A stretch of DNA of 64,000 bases from Nocardioides yefusunii (GCF_004014875.1 NZ_CP034929.1:2790001-2854000); one strand, 5' to 3'; shown: positions 52,684 through 61,800, counted from the stretch's first letter. A program made the numbers and translations. The notes: generated by a model not told the origin, from the sequence alone.

Positions 52684-53320
52684 GCCTGTCCGTGTGGTGA
52701 CGGACCTGCGTCAGGGCGACTGGACGCGGCTCGCACCCGGCTCGGCGCTCGGCGACCCGATCGCCGAGCGGACCCTGGCCACCGTCGCCGAGCACGCTCG
52801 CGACGCGGCGCGTGCCCAGGGCTACGCGGTGGGATGGGCACAGGGCCGACGCGAGGCGGCCGAGGCCGCCGAGGCCGGTGCCGAGCTCGAGGCCCGACGG
52901 ATCCGTCGCGAGGCGGAGCAGCGCGAGATCGAGCACCGTGAGGCGATCGACGCGTTGAAGGCCGCCGCTGCCGAACTGCGCGCCGTGATCGACGGTGCAG
53001 TCGCCCGGGTCGAGGAGCAGGCCGTCGAGGTCGCGTGGACCCTCACCGAGGCGCTGGTGGGCCACGAGGTCCGTGGCACCGAGGCCCCCGACGTGGTCGC
53101 CAAGGTGCTGGCACTGAGCCCCCAGGGCCGACTGGCCCGTGTCCGCCTCAACCCTGAGCACGCCTCTCACCCCGCGCTGAAGGAACTGAAGGAGCACGGG
53201 GTCGTCTGCATCGGCGACCCGTCGCTGGGGCGTGCCGACGCCCTCGTCCACGTCGAGGACAAGGTCCTGGACCTGCGGCTGGGTCCCGCCCTGGATCGCG
53301 TCCGTGAGGTCCTGCGGTGA
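52667..53320 (+). CDS. fliH: Flagellar export ATPase regulator FliH
   Basis: 217 residues; the ATG at 52667 lies inside the end of fliG. A glycine-spaced stretch GYAVGWAQGRREAAEAAEAG, a long charged coiled coil and a V-ATPase-stalk-like C-terminal domain (EALVGHEVRG...LARVRLNPEH) match FliH. It is the stalk of the FliI ATPase. Confidence 0.88.
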   Translation: MSSSTEPVRVVTDLRQGDWTRLAPGSALGDPIAERTLATVAEHARDAARAQGYAVGWAQGRREAAEAAEAGAELEARRIRREAEQREIEHREAIDALKAAAAELRAVIDGAVARVEEQAVEVAWTLTEALVGHEVRGTEAPDVVAKVLALSPQGRLARVRLNPEHASHPALKELKEHGVVCIGDPSLGRADALVHVEDKVLDLRLGPALDRVREVLR

Positions 53321-54657
53321 GCGACCTGCTCACCCGCCTCCTCCCCGCCGCTCTGGACGTCGCCGCACCGCGCACCCTCGGCACCGTGGGTGAGGTGATG
53401 GGTCTGCAGCTCACGATCAGCGGGCTCGACGCAGCTGTCGGTGACCTGCTCGCGGTGGAGACCACCGCCGGTGACGACTCCTGCCAGCCTGACGAGGTGC
53501 TCGTGGAGGTCGCGGCCAGCACCAGCACCGGACTGGTCTGCCTGCCGTTGGGACCCACCACCGGTCTGCGGTCAGGAATGCTGGTGCGCCACACCGGCGG
53601 CCCGCTGACCGTCCGGGTCGGCGACGACCTCCTGGGGCGCGTCCTGGACGGCCTCGGTCGCCCGATCGACGGCGGTGCCCCGCTCGACCACCTGCCCCTC
53701 GTCTCCGTCGAACACCCCACCCCGGATGCGATGGACCGTCCCCGGATCGTGCACCCGCTCGGCCTGGGCGTGCGCGCCATGGACGCCCTCGTCCCGGCCG
53801 GACGCGGTCAGCGTGTCGGCGTGATGGCCGGTTCGGGTGTCGGCAAGTCGTCCCTGCTCTCGATGATCGCCCGCGGCACCGACGCCGAGGTGGTCGTCCT
53901 CGCCCTCGTCGGTGAGCGTGGTCGTGAGGTCCGGGAGTTCCTGGAGAACGACCTCGGCCCCGAGGGCCTGGCCCGTTCCGTCGTCGTGGTCGCGACCTCC
54001 GACGCCCCTCCGGTGGAACGTCTGCGTTCGGCGTTCGTCGCCACCCGGATCGCTGAGTCCTTCCGCGACCAGGGCAAGGACGTCGTGCTGATGATGGACT
54101 CCCTGACCCGTGTCGCGATGGCGCAGCGCGAGATCGGCCTCTCCGCCGGCGAACCGCCCGCGACCCGCGGCTACCCGCCGAGCGTCTTCGCGCTGATGCC
54201 GCGGCTGCTGGAGCGCGCCGGAACCGCTGCGACCGGTTCGATCACCGGCCTCTACACGGTGCTGGTCGAGGGCGACGACATGCAGGACCCGATCGGTGAC
54301 ACCGCGCGGTCGATCCTCGACGGCCACGTCGTGCTCTCGCGCCGTCTGGCGACCTCGGGCCACTTCCCCGCGATCGACGTGCTGGAGTCGATCTCACGTG
54401 TGAACTCTGCCGTCACCACGCGCGAGCAGCGCGGCGACGCCACCCGCCTGCGCCGACTCCTGGCCGCCCACCGCGACGTGAAGGAACTCGTCGAGATCGG
54501 CGCCTACGTCCGTGGCGCCGACCCCGACGCCGACACCGCACTGGCCCTGATGCCGGCGATCAACTCCTTCCTGCGTCAGGACATGGACGACCCCACCCCC
54601 ACCGACGAGACCTGGGCACGCCTGCACGCCCTGGTCGGTGAGGACGAGGACGTCTGA
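53317..54657 (+). CDS. fliI: Flagellum-specific export ATPase FliI
   Basis: 446 residues from GTG. Walker A VMAGSGVGKSSLLSMIARG at about 170, Walker B DVVLMMDSLTRVAMAQREIGLSAGEPPATRGYPPSVFALMPRLLERAG, and the type III secretion ATPase C-terminus. It energises substrate unloading at the flagellar export gate. Confidence 0.96.
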   Translation: MSDLLTRLLPAALDVAAPRTLGTVGEVMGLQLTISGLDAAVGDLLAVETTAGDDSCQPDEVLVEVAASTSTGLVCLPLGPTTGLRSGMLVRHTGGPLTVRVGDDLLGRVLDGLGRPIDGGAPLDHLPLVSVEHPTPDAMDRPRIVHPLGLGVRAMDALVPAGRGQRVGVMAGSGVGKSSLLSMIARGTDAEVVVLALVGERGREVREFLENDLGPEGLARSVVVVATSDAPPVERLRSAFVATRIAESFRDQGKDVVLMMDSLTRVAMAQREIGLSAGEPPATRGYPPSVFALMPRLLERAGTAATGSITGLYTVLVEGDDMQDPIGDTARSILDGHVVLSRRLATSGHFPAIDVLESISRVNSAVTTREQRGDATRLRRLLAAHRDVKELVEIGAYVRGADPDADTALALMPAINSFLRQDMDDPTPTDETWARLHALVGEDEDV

Positions 54658-55166
54658 TGAGCGCCGCCACCGACGCCGACCGCGGGATGCGGGCCGTGCT
54701 CCGTGCCCGAGCGGTGCGTGAACGGGACTCCCGGATCGGCCTGCAGCAGGCCCTCGGGGTCTGCCGCACGCACCAGGAGACCATCGACCACCTGCACGGC
54801 ATGTTGGCCGACACCGACGGCATGTTCACCGACGCCGGCGCCTACCGCACCGCCCGGACGTCGTTGCTGTGGGTGGGCGAAGCGATCACCAGCGAGCAGG
54901 CCAAACTGGAGTCCGCCCAGCAGGTCGCCGACGTCGCCCGCGACCACTGGCGCGCCGACAAGGTCCGGCTCTCCGCAGTGGAGAACATCCTGGAACGACG
55001 TGCCGAGGAACGACGCGTCGAACGTGCCCACCGTGAACGCACCGCGCTCGACGACGTCGCCGGACAACTGTGGATTCGCGCCCGCGCGGCGTCTGCCACC
55101 GCTGCCGACACCTCCCCTGACCTCTCCCCTGACCTGTCCCTCCGCACCGAGGAGCCCACCCGATGA
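54657..55166 (+). CDS. fliJ: Flagellar export protein FliJ
   Basis: 169 residues, almost wholly helical with charged heptads (AVLRARAVRERDSRIGLQQALGVCRTHQETIDHL ... AVENILERRAEERRVERAHRERTALDDVAGQLWIRA), the form of FliJ, the central stalk inside the FliI ring. Placed directly after fliI. The C-terminal tail repeats SPDLSPDLS. Confidence 0.85.
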   Translation: MSAATDADRGMRAVLRARAVRERDSRIGLQQALGVCRTHQETIDHLHGMLADTDGMFTDAGAYRTARTSLLWVGEAITSEQAKLESAQQVADVARDHWRADKVRLSAVENILERRAEERRVERAHRERTALDDVAGQLWIRARAASATAADTSPDLSPDLSLRTEEPTR

Positions 55167-56287
55167 GCGTCGCGGACGTCACCACCCGGATCTCCGAGAT
55201 CCAGTCCCGGATGCAGGAACTGGCGCACTTCTCGCCGACCGGCACCGTCTTCGGCGGCTCCGGCCCGGTCGGCTCCGTGGGGAACGCAGCCTCCGCAGCC
55301 GCGTTCTCCGAGGCACTCTCCACCGCCAGCGACGCGCTGGGCGTCGACCTGAGCAGCGTCGACGCGCTGTCCTCCTCTGGGCTGGACGCTGCTGCGCTGC
55401 AGGGACTGCTCACCACCTCCGGGACCAGCACCGACACCGACGCGACCTCAGGCACCACCTCCGGGACCGCGGCCGGCAAGGCCGTCGTCGCGGAGGCCAA
55501 GGAGTACCTCGGGTTGCCCTACGTGTGGGGTGGCACCAGCAAGACCGCCGGCGTCGACTGCTCCGGCCTCGTGCAGTCGGTCTACAAGAAGTTCGGCTAC
55601 GACCTGCCCCGCGTCTCGGCCGACCAGGCGCGCTCCGGGCGCGCGGTCACGAGCCTCGCCCAGGCACAGCCGGGCGACCTCCTCGCCTGGGACAACTCCA
55701 GTCGCAACAAGGGTGCCGACCACGTCGCCATCTACGTCGGCGACGGCAAGATGATCGAGGCCCCGCGCCGCGGCCAGGACGTCCGGATCACCACCGTCAA
55801 GGACGCCCCGGACTTCATCCGCCGGATCCTGCCCGACGCCGCCTCCGGCACGTCAGCGACCCGGCCGACGTCCACCGTCACGGGCGCTTCCCGACCCTCG
55901 ACCGCATCGGCGCCCTACGAGGCACTCTTCACCTCCGCCGGCGCGAAGTACGGCGTCTCCCCGGCACTGCTGCGCGAGGTCGCACGTCAGGAGTCGTCCT
56001 TCAACCCGAAGGCCGTCAGCCCCGCCGGGGCCCAGGGCCTGATGCAGTTGATGCCGGCCACGGCCAAGGGACTCGGCGTCACCAACTCCTTCGACCCGGC
56101 CCAGGCCGTCGACGGTGCCGCGAAGCTCCTCAGCACGCTGACCAAGCAGTTCGGCTCCACGAAGCTCGCCCTGGCTGCCTACAACGCCGGTCCCGGCGCG
56201 GTGATCCGTCACGACGGCGTGCCGCCCTACGCCGAGACCCAGAACTACGTCCGCTCGATCACTTCGAAGTTGGGGATCTCCCAGTGA
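55163..56287 (+). CDS. Bifunctional peptidoglycan hydrolase: NlpC/P60 plus lytic transglycosylase (SLT)
   Basis: 374 residues. The N-terminal 90 residues are Ser/Ala-rich with no signal peptide. NlpC/P60 domain at about 110-225 with catalytic Cys in TAGVDCSGLVQSVYKKFGY, His in ADHVAIYVGDGKMIEAP. A linker of Ser/Thr/Arg leads to an SLT domain (about 255-370) with catalytic Glu in LREVARQESSFNPKAVSPAGAQGLMQLMP and YNAGPGAV. It cuts both stem peptides and glycan strands. Position between fliJ and fliK, with overlapping codons, implies a role like FlgJ in opening the wall for the rod. Confidence 0.92.
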   Translation: MSVADVTTRISEIQSRMQELAHFSPTGTVFGGSGPVGSVGNAASAAAFSEALSTASDALGVDLSSVDALSSSGLDAAALQGLLTTSGTSTDTDATSGTTSGTAAGKAVVAEAKEYLGLPYVWGGTSKTAGVDCSGLVQSVYKKFGYDLPRVSADQARSGRAVTSLAQAQPGDLLAWDNSSRNKGADHVAIYVGDGKMIEAPRRGQDVRITTVKDAPDFIRRILPDAASGTSATRPTSTVTGASRPSTASAPYEALFTSAGAKYGVSPALLREVARQESSFNPKAVSPAGAQGLMQLMPATAKGLGVTNSFDPAQAVDGAAKLLSTLTKQFGSTKLALAAYNAGPGAVIRHDGVPPYAETQNYVRSITSKLGISQ

Positions 56288-57630
56288 CCATTCCTCTCAA
56301 GGTGGGCGGCTCCACGGCCCCCGCTGCCACCAGCCCCCGTGGCTCCGGATCGTCGGTTGCCTCAGGCGACGCGTTCGGCGCGCTGCTCTCCGGGGCGATC
56401 AGCAGCGGTTCGGCCCGTCCCGAGGCGGCTGCGACCCAGGCGTCCCAGCCGCGCTCCGAGCGCTCGACGTCCGATTCCCCCTCCACCCAGCCAGCCCTGA
56501 CGACCGCCACTCGCCACGACGTCGACCCGGACGCAGCAGAGGGCACCACGCTCGGCGCGTCCGGTGCTCTGGCCGGTGCGTTCACGACCCCGTTCGTCGA
56601 CGTCGCTGCGGAGGCCCTGCTCACCGGTGACGACACGGCACTCGCCGACGACGCTGCTGACGCCGTCCCGGCCACGGATGCCGAGAACGCTGCCGCCCAG
56701 GCCGCACCGGCGGCCCTGTTCCCGGTCCTGACCCCTGCCTCACTGCAGCTCGCGGCGGCGCTGCGTGCCGGCGGAACCGACGAGTCCGGAGCCGTCACCG
56801 GAGCCCTCGCGCAGTCCCCGACCACCGACGGCATCGCGACCGACGGCGCGTCCGGGAGCACCCTCGAGGGCACCTTCGCGCCGCTCCTCGACTCCGCCAC
56901 CGCTGCGGGCCCCGACGACGCAGACACCGGAACCGGCGGCGACACCGGTGGCACCCTCATCGCACCCGACACCGCCGACGCCCCGCAGAGCCCGGCCGTC
57001 TCCACCGTGCCCGTCGCCGCGGCAGCCACGACCGGTGTCGACGTCTCGACCCTGACCCCGGTCTCGGGCATTGCCGGCGCCTCCGTCACCGGAACGGCCA
57101 CCGGCCCGGACGCGACCGCAGCCACGGAGGCTGCCGCCCCGCGTGCCGATCACCCGCCGGTCGCCGACCAGGTGGGCAGCCAGGTCTCGCGTCTCGTCTC
57201 CCGCGGCGACGGCACCCACCGCCTCACCATGACCCTGACCCCCGAGCACCTCGGCGACGTCCGGGTCACCCTGGTGGTGCGCAACGGCGAGATGACCGTC
57301 TCCTTCGGTGCCGGCGACGAGGCCCGACGTGCGCTCCTGGAGAGCGCACCCGAACTCCGCCGCCTGCTCGAGCTCGCCGGTGCCACCTCGACCAAGGTCG
57401 ACGTCGACGAGTTCGACGGAACCGGTCAGGGGTGGGCCGCCGCTGCCGATCAGGGAGACGGCAGTGAGGACGGAGCTGACACCGGCTCCGACCACGCTGC
57501 CGAGGACCTCCACGCACGGACGCGTGGCGGAACCGACGCCACGGATGGCAACCCCAGCGGAACCGGCACCGGCCGACCGCTCGACAACGGCACGCCGTCC
57601 CGCTCCGCGGGCCTCGACGTGACCGTCTGA
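56284..57630 (+). CDS. fliK: Flagellar hook-length control protein FliK
   Basis: 448 residues from the GTG at 56284. A long low-complexity Ala/Thr/Asp-rich N-terminal ruler region of about 280 residues precedes the conserved Flg_hook domain: VGSQVSRLVSRGDGTHRLTMTLTPEHLGDVRVTLVVRNGEMTVSFGAGDEARRALLESAPELRRLLELAG. It measures hook length and switches export specificity through FlhB. A Gly/Asp-rich tail ends the protein. Confidence 0.88.
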   Translation: MTIPLKVGGSTAPAATSPRGSGSSVASGDAFGALLSGAISSGSARPEAAATQASQPRSERSTSDSPSTQPALTTATRHDVDPDAAEGTTLGASGALAGAFTTPFVDVAAEALLTGDDTALADDAADAVPATDAENAAAQAAPAALFPVLTPASLQLAAALRAGGTDESGAVTGALAQSPTTDGIATDGASGSTLEGTFAPLLDSATAAGPDDADTGTGGDTGGTLIAPDTADAPQSPAVSTVPVAAAATTGVDVSTLTPVSGIAGASVTGTATGPDATAATEAAAPRADHPPVADQVGSQVSRLVSRGDGTHRLTMTLTPEHLGDVRVTLVVRNGEMTVSFGAGDEARRALLESAPELRRLLELAGATSTKVDVDEFDGTGQGWAAAADQGDGSEDGADTGSDHAAEDLHARTRGGTDATDGNPSGTGTGRPLDNGTPSRSAGLDVTV

Positions 57631-57636
57631 GGAGGA

Positions 57637-58107
57637 ATGGTGTCGATCTCCGCCACCGAGGGTGTGTCCGGCCAGTACGGCTCCCCCACCACGACCACGT
57701 CCCGCGGCGTCTCATACACCGCGACCGCGTCCGAGGGCGCACAGAAGACCACGTCCGACAAGGACCTGTTCCTGTCGCTGCTGGTCGCCCAGATGCGTTA
57801 CCAGGACCCGATGAACCCTGCTGACTCCAGCGCGTTCCTCACCCAGACCGCCACGTTCACCCAGGTCGAGAAGCTGCAGGACGTCGCCGACTCCAGCGCA
57901 GCGCTGCTCTCGGCCCAGAACGCCTTCGGTGCCTCCGGGCTGGTCGGTCGCGACGTGGCGTTCATCGACGCCACCACCGGTCTGGAGACGTCCGGCTCGG
58001 TCAAGGGTGTCTCCTTCGGCGCCGACGGCCCGGTCCTCGACGTCAACGGCGTCGAGGTCCCCCTGGGCGCCGTGCTCAAGGTGACCGCCTCCGGCGCACT
58101 CGCCTGA
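57637..58107 (+). CDS. flgD: Flagellar hook capping protein FlgD
   Basis: 156 residues. The FlgD signature SDKDLFLSLLVAQMRYQDPMNPADSSAFLTQTATFTQVEKLQDV is followed by a short beta domain. The C-terminal Fn3-like domain of long FlgDs is absent. GGAGG at 57631-57635 is too close for the ATG at 57637 and fits the GTG at 57640 better, so the true start may be one codon later. Confidence 0.93.
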   Translation: MVSISATEGVSGQYGSPTTTTSRGVSYTATASEGAQKTTSDKDLFLSLLVAQMRYQDPMNPADSSAFLTQTATFTQVEKLQDVADSSAALLSAQNAFGASGLVGRDVAFIDATTGLETSGSVKGVSFGADGPVLDVNGVEVPLGAVLKVTASGALA

Positions 58108-58161
58108 GGCCCTCCTCCGTCCCTGCTCGCTCCGCTGCACTCCCCACACTGAGGTCACGCC

Positions 58162-59016
58162 ATGCTTCGCTCGCTCTTCTCCGGCATCTCCGGTCTGCGC
58201 GTCAACCAGACCGCGCTCGACGTCACCGGCAACAACATCGCCAACGCCAACACCACCGGTTTCAAGTCGTCCACGACGGTCTTCTCCGACACCCTGAGCC
58301 AGATCATGACCGGCGCGGGCAACCCCACCGACGCCACGGGCGGAACCAACCCGCTCCAGGTCGGTCTGGGTGTGCAGGTCTCCGCGACCGCCACCAACTT
58401 CGGTCAGGGCTCGGCCCAGACCACCAACAAGGCCACCGACCTGATGATCCAGGGCGACGGCTTCTTCGTGGTCCGCAAGGGCGGCGAGAACCTGTTCACC
58501 CGCGCCGGCGCGTTCTCCTTCGACCAGAGCGGCCAGCTGGTCACCCCGAGCGGCAACCGTCTCCAGGGCTACGTCCTGGACGCCAACGGCGCCCCCGCCG
58601 GTGGTCTCGTCGACGTCACCCTCGACGTCGCCAACGCTGTCCCCGCGGTCCCCGGTGGCGTCGCCCTGACGTCGTACCAGATCGGTTCGGACGGCAAGCT
58701 GCGCGGCATCTTCTCCGACGGCATCCAGCGCGACATGGCGCAGATCGCGGTCGCCGACTTCGTGAACCCGCAGGGTCTGGAGAAGGTCGGCGAGACCTCC
58801 TACCGCACCTCGGCCAACTCTGGTCAGCCCGAGTACGGCCTCGCCGGCGAGGGTGCTCGCGGCAAGCTCGTCGGTGGTGCACTGGAGATGTCGAACGTCG
58901 ACCTCGCCGCCGAGTTCACCAACCTGATCCTCGCCCAGCGCGGATTCCAGGCCGCCTCGCGCGTCATCACCACCTCCGACCAGGTCCTCGAGGAACTCGT
59001 CAACATCAAGCGCTGA
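58162..59016 (+). CDS. flgE: Flagellar hook protein FlgE (hook/basal-body FlgE-FlgF-FlgG family)
   Basis: 284 residues. Starts MLRSLFSGISGLRVNQTALDVTGNNIANANTTGFKSSTTVFSDTLSQ, then the middle domain NKATDLMIQGDGFFVVRKGGENLFTRAGAFSFDQSGQLVTPSGNRLQGY, and ends SNVDLAAEFTNLILAQRGFQAASRVITTSDQVLEELVNI. Context after flgD and the GNPTDATGG insert point to hook protein, although the length is close to that of FlgG. It is the only member of this family in the window, so distal-rod FlgG or FlgF must be elsewhere or absent. Confidence 0.9.
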   Translation: MLRSLFSGISGLRVNQTALDVTGNNIANANTTGFKSSTTVFSDTLSQIMTGAGNPTDATGGTNPLQVGLGVQVSATATNFGQGSAQTTNKATDLMIQGDGFFVVRKGGENLFTRAGAFSFDQSGQLVTPSGNRLQGYVLDANGAPAGGLVDVTLDVANAVPAVPGGVALTSYQIGSDGKLRGIFSDGIQRDMAQIAVADFVNPQGLEKVGETSYRTSANSGQPEYGLAGEGARGKLVGGALEMSNVDLAAEFTNLILAQRGFQAASRVITTSDQVLEELVNIKR

Positions 59017-59089
59017 CGCTGAGCGCGCATCCCCTCCGCGCCGCACCGCCCAGCACCAGCACCCCGCACCACGCAGCACCACCCCGCAC

Positions 59090-59150
59090 CGCAACTGTTG
59101 CCTTGATGCCCACGCCACCGGCGTGTCGCCGCATCAAGGCAACAGTTGCG
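59090..59150. repeat. Large inverted repeat (20-bp perfect arms) after flgE
   Basis: Arms at 59090-59109 and 59131-59150 are perfect complements (CGCAACTGTTGCC... and ...GGCAACAGTTGCG). The 21-base centre contains a second hairpin CACGCC-ACC-GGCGTG. The spacing from flgE (74 bases) and from the flbD promoter (9 bases) would let it end the flgE transcript. It looks like a mobile REP-like palindrome. Confidence 0.85.
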
Positions 59151-59159
59151 TCCGGACCT

Positions 59160-59188
59160 CTCAGGTCAGGGCCCGCGCTACCGATCAG
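59160..59188 (+). promoter_or_regulatory. Sigma-28-type promoter of the flbD-motAB operon
   Basis: CTCAG-N15-ACCGATCAG immediately after the large palindrome and 54 bases upstream of flbD. Confidence 0.72.
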
Positions 59189-59242
59189 AAGCGTGTCGGC
59201 CCATGGACGGACCGGCGAACCACAGCCCAAGGACGGTCCTCG

Positions 59243-59554
59243 ATGATCAGGCTCACCCGCTTGTCGGGTTCGCAGTTCGTGCTCAACTCCGACCTGATCG
59301 AGCGTGTCGACTCCACCCCGGACACGATCGTGACGCTCAGCCACGGCACCAAGTACGTCGTCAGCGAGAGCCTCGACGAGGTCATCTCCGCGGTGGTCGA
59401 GTTCCGTGGCCGTCTGGTGGCTGCTGCCGGCCAGGTGCCGCCCCACTCCCACGGCCCGGACTCCCCGAGCGCCCCCCACCTCGCATCGGTGTCCTCCCTG
59501 GCCGACGCCTCCCCCGACGCGGACCAGCACACCCTCCACGGACAGGACCTCTGA
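59243..59554 (+). CDS. flbD: FlbD-family flagellar protein
   Basis: 103 residues from the ATG at 59243. MIRLTRLSGSQFVLNSDLIERVDSTPDTIVTLSHGTKYVVSESLDEVISAVVEFR is the small Gram-positive FlbD/SwrD type, distinct from the Caulobacter NtrC-like FlbD. In Bacillus SwrD increases motor power by raising stator levels, which suits its place ahead of motA. A polar tail of about 40 residues follows. Confidence 0.9.
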   Translation: MIRLTRLSGSQFVLNSDLIERVDSTPDTIVTLSHGTKYVVSESLDEVISAVVEFRGRLVAAAGQVPPHSHGPDSPSAPHLASVSSLADASPDADQHTLHGQDL

Positions 59555-60318
59555 TGGATCCGGCAACCCTGATCGGCATCATCGTCGCCTTCGTCGTCAT
59601 CGTCGTCGCCAACATGATGGAGGGCGGCACCCCCACCGCGATCTTCATGCTGCCGCCGATGCTGCTCGTCTTCGGTGCCACCTTCGCCGTGTCCATCGCC
59701 GGCGGCACGATGGGCGACGCCAAGAACATCTTCGGGTCGCTGAAGCGCGCCCTCACCGGCAAGGCCGCCAGCTCCGCCGACCTCATCCCGGTCTGCGTGA
59801 CGCTCGCCGAACGCGCCCGCCGCGAAGGTCTGCTGGCACTCGAGAACGAACTGCGCGAGATCAACGACCCCTTCCTGGTCAAGGGCATGACGATGGCGAT
59901 CGACGGCACCGACCCCGAGGAGGTCCGCGAGATCCTCGAGGCCGAGGTGCACGCCAAGCGCCTGTCCGACCGCCAGAAGGCCAAGTTCTTCGCCGACGCC
60001 GGTGCCTACGCACCCACGATCGGCATCGTCGGCACCGTGATGGGCCTCGTCCACGTCCTCGAGAGCCTCGCCGAGCCCGAGAAGCTCGGCCACCTGATCG
60101 CCGGCGCGTTCCTGGCGACCCTGTGGGGTGTCTTCTCCGCCAACCTGATGTGGCTGCCCATCTCCAGCCGTCTCAAGCGGCTCAGCGAGCTCGAGGCGAC
60201 CCGCATGGAGATCGCCATCGAGGGCATCGCCGCGGTGCAGGCCGGAGCCAACCCGCGCGTCGTCTCCCAGAAGCTGACCTCGCTCCTCCCGCCGGGACAG
60301 CAGCCCGAGGCGGCCTGA
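59554..60318 (+). CDS. motA: Flagellar stator protein MotA
   Basis: 254 residues with four membrane helices (about 5-25, 30-50, 148-170, 182-204). The cytosolic loop has RREGLLALENELREINDPFLVKGMTMAIDGTDPEEVREILE with charged residues that meet FliG, and the helix 3 region reads YAPTIGIVGTVMGLVHVLESL with the conserved Pro. Forms the proton channel with MotB. Confidence 0.95.
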   Translation: MDPATLIGIIVAFVVIVVANMMEGGTPTAIFMLPPMLLVFGATFAVSIAGGTMGDAKNIFGSLKRALTGKAASSADLIPVCVTLAERARREGLLALENELREINDPFLVKGMTMAIDGTDPEEVREILEAEVHAKRLSDRQKAKFFADAGAYAPTIGIVGTVMGLVHVLESLAEPEKLGHLIAGAFLATLWGVFSANLMWLPISSRLKRLSELEATRMEIAIEGIAAVQAGANPRVVSQKLTSLLPPGQQPEAA

Positions 60319-60319
60319 C

Positions 60320-61195
60320 ATGGCCCGGCGCAAGAAGCGCGAGATCGAGGAGGAGCACGAGAACCACGAGCGGTGGATGGTCACCTACGCCGACATGGTG
60401 ACCCTGCTCATGGTGCTCTTCATCGTCATGTTCGCGATGGGCCAGACCGACAAGGACCGTTTCGACCAGCTCAAGGCCGGACTCTCGGCCGGTTTCGGTC
60501 AGGAGTCCGTCATCAGGGGCGGCTCCTCCACCCTCTCCTCGTCGGGAAGCACCGCGATCGACGCGGCCGCACCCGGCTCCGGCGACTCCCTCGACGCCGC
60601 CCAGCAGGAGGCCGTGACCCGCGAGGTCGAGCGCCAGGCCCTGCTCCGCACCCAGCGGACCCACGCCGAGGCCGAGGCCGAGGTGACCCGTCTGCTCGCG
60701 ATCCGCGACGACGTGCGCAAGCGGCTCGAGATCGAGGGTCTGGGTGAGGACGTCGTCACCACCATCGACCGTCGGGGTCTGGTGATCAGCCTCGTGTCGC
60801 GTCACGTCGTCTTCGAGGCGCACTCCGCCGAACTCACCGGCCGCGGCGCCAAGGTCGTGCGGACGCTGGCCAAGGTCCTGCGCCCGATCCCCGACGACCT
60901 CGAGATCGACGGCCACACCAACCAGGTGAAGGTGCAGCCCAAGTACTACGCCACCGACTGGGACCTGTCCTCGGCTCGCGCCGTGACTGTCCTGCGGTAC
61001 CTCCAGGAAGACCTCGGGTTCAAGGGTGAGCGGCTCACCGCCGCCGCCTTCGGCCACGAGAAGCCGCTGATCGACCCGAAGAAGGCTGGGTCCCAGCGCA
61101 TCAACAAGCGAGTCGACATCGTCGTCCTCTCCAGCTCCGCGGCCGAGATCCGCGCCCAGCTCGAGCAGGTCGCGAAAGAACGAGGAGAGAACTGA
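60320..61195 (+). CDS. motB: Flagellar stator protein MotB
   Basis: 291 residues. The single membrane helix is in RWMVTYADMVTLLMVLFIVMFAM, containing the proton-binding Asp (YADMVTLL). The plug region and linker are followed by the OmpA-like peptidoglycan-binding domain (FEAHSAELTGRGAKVVRTLAKVL...EIDGHTNQ...WDLSSARAVTVLRYL...INKRVDIVV). The Asp and the absence of PomB-like features indicate a proton-driven motor. Confidence 0.95.
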   Translation: MARRKKREIEEEHENHERWMVTYADMVTLLMVLFIVMFAMGQTDKDRFDQLKAGLSAGFGQESVIRGGSSTLSSSGSTAIDAAAPGSGDSLDAAQQEAVTREVERQALLRTQRTHAEAEAEVTRLLAIRDDVRKRLEIEGLGEDVVTTIDRRGLVISLVSRHVVFEAHSAELTGRGAKVVRTLAKVLRPIPDDLEIDGHTNQVKVQPKYYATDWDLSSARAVTVLRYLQEDLGFKGERLTAAAFGHEKPLIDPKKAGSQRINKRVDIVVLSSSAAEIRAQLEQVAKERGEN

Positions 61196-61635
61196 TGACG
61201 ACGATGAGCATGCCCCGCGTCGCGCCCGCCGCCGAGCCGGAGAAGGCCAAGAAGGGTCGCCTCAAGTGGATCATCGCTGTCGTTCTCGCGATCGTCCTCG
61301 GTGGTGTCGCCTTCGTGCTGCTGAACCCCACCGCCGAGGGCGAGAAGAAGCCGGTCGCCGGTGAGGTCGTCGCCCTCGACCCGATCCAGGTCAACCTGGC
61401 TGCCGGCCACTATCTCCGTGTCGGCATCGCCCTCCAGCTCGTCGACAGCGCCCACGAGGTCGAGGGCAGCAAGGCGCTCGACGCCGCGATCAACGTCTTC
61501 TCGGGGCGTCAGGTCGCCGACGTCTCCACCACCGCTCAGCGCGAGGCCCTGCGCACCAAGCTGGTCGAGCAGCTCGAACTCGCGTACCACGGCGACGTGA
61601 TGGGCCTGTACTTCACCGAGTTCGTCATCCAGTAG
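61195..61635 (+). CDS. fliL: Flagellar basal body-associated protein FliL
   Basis: 146 residues. A basic N-terminus and membrane helix (KWIIAVVLAIVLGGVAFVLL) precede the stomatin-like FliL domain with VALDPIQVNLAAGHYLRVGIALQL and REALRTKLVEQLELAYHGDVMGLYFTEFVIQ. It rings and stabilises active stators. The ATG overlaps the motB stop. A gap of 200 bases follows, holding a weak hairpin and the fliM promoter. Confidence 0.93.
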   Translation: MTTMSMPRVAPAAEPEKAKKGRLKWIIAVVLAIVLGGVAFVLLNPTAEGEKKPVAGEVVALDPIQVNLAAGHYLRVGIALQLVDSAHEVEGSKALDAAINVFSGRQVADVSTTAQREALRTKLVEQLELAYHGDVMGLYFTEFVIQ

Positions 61636-61800
61636 ACCTCGCCCGGGCGCGCACCCTCCTGCGGGTGCTGCGCCGGACGACACACGGACCCCACGGACGG
61701 GGGTCTTCACAACACCTGACACGGACGTCGGGGACACAGCACGAGACGAGGGTCACGGGCCGCTGAGCGGTGCCGTGACCTTCGCCTGCCCCCGAAAAGG

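Noticed and set aside
54703..56283. Apparent 975-residue protein reading from fliJ through the hydrolase into fliK
   Set aside because: Only the last 448 residues (from the GTG at 56284) are the real FliK frame; the earlier part is out of frame with FliJ and the hydrolase, which are both well supported.
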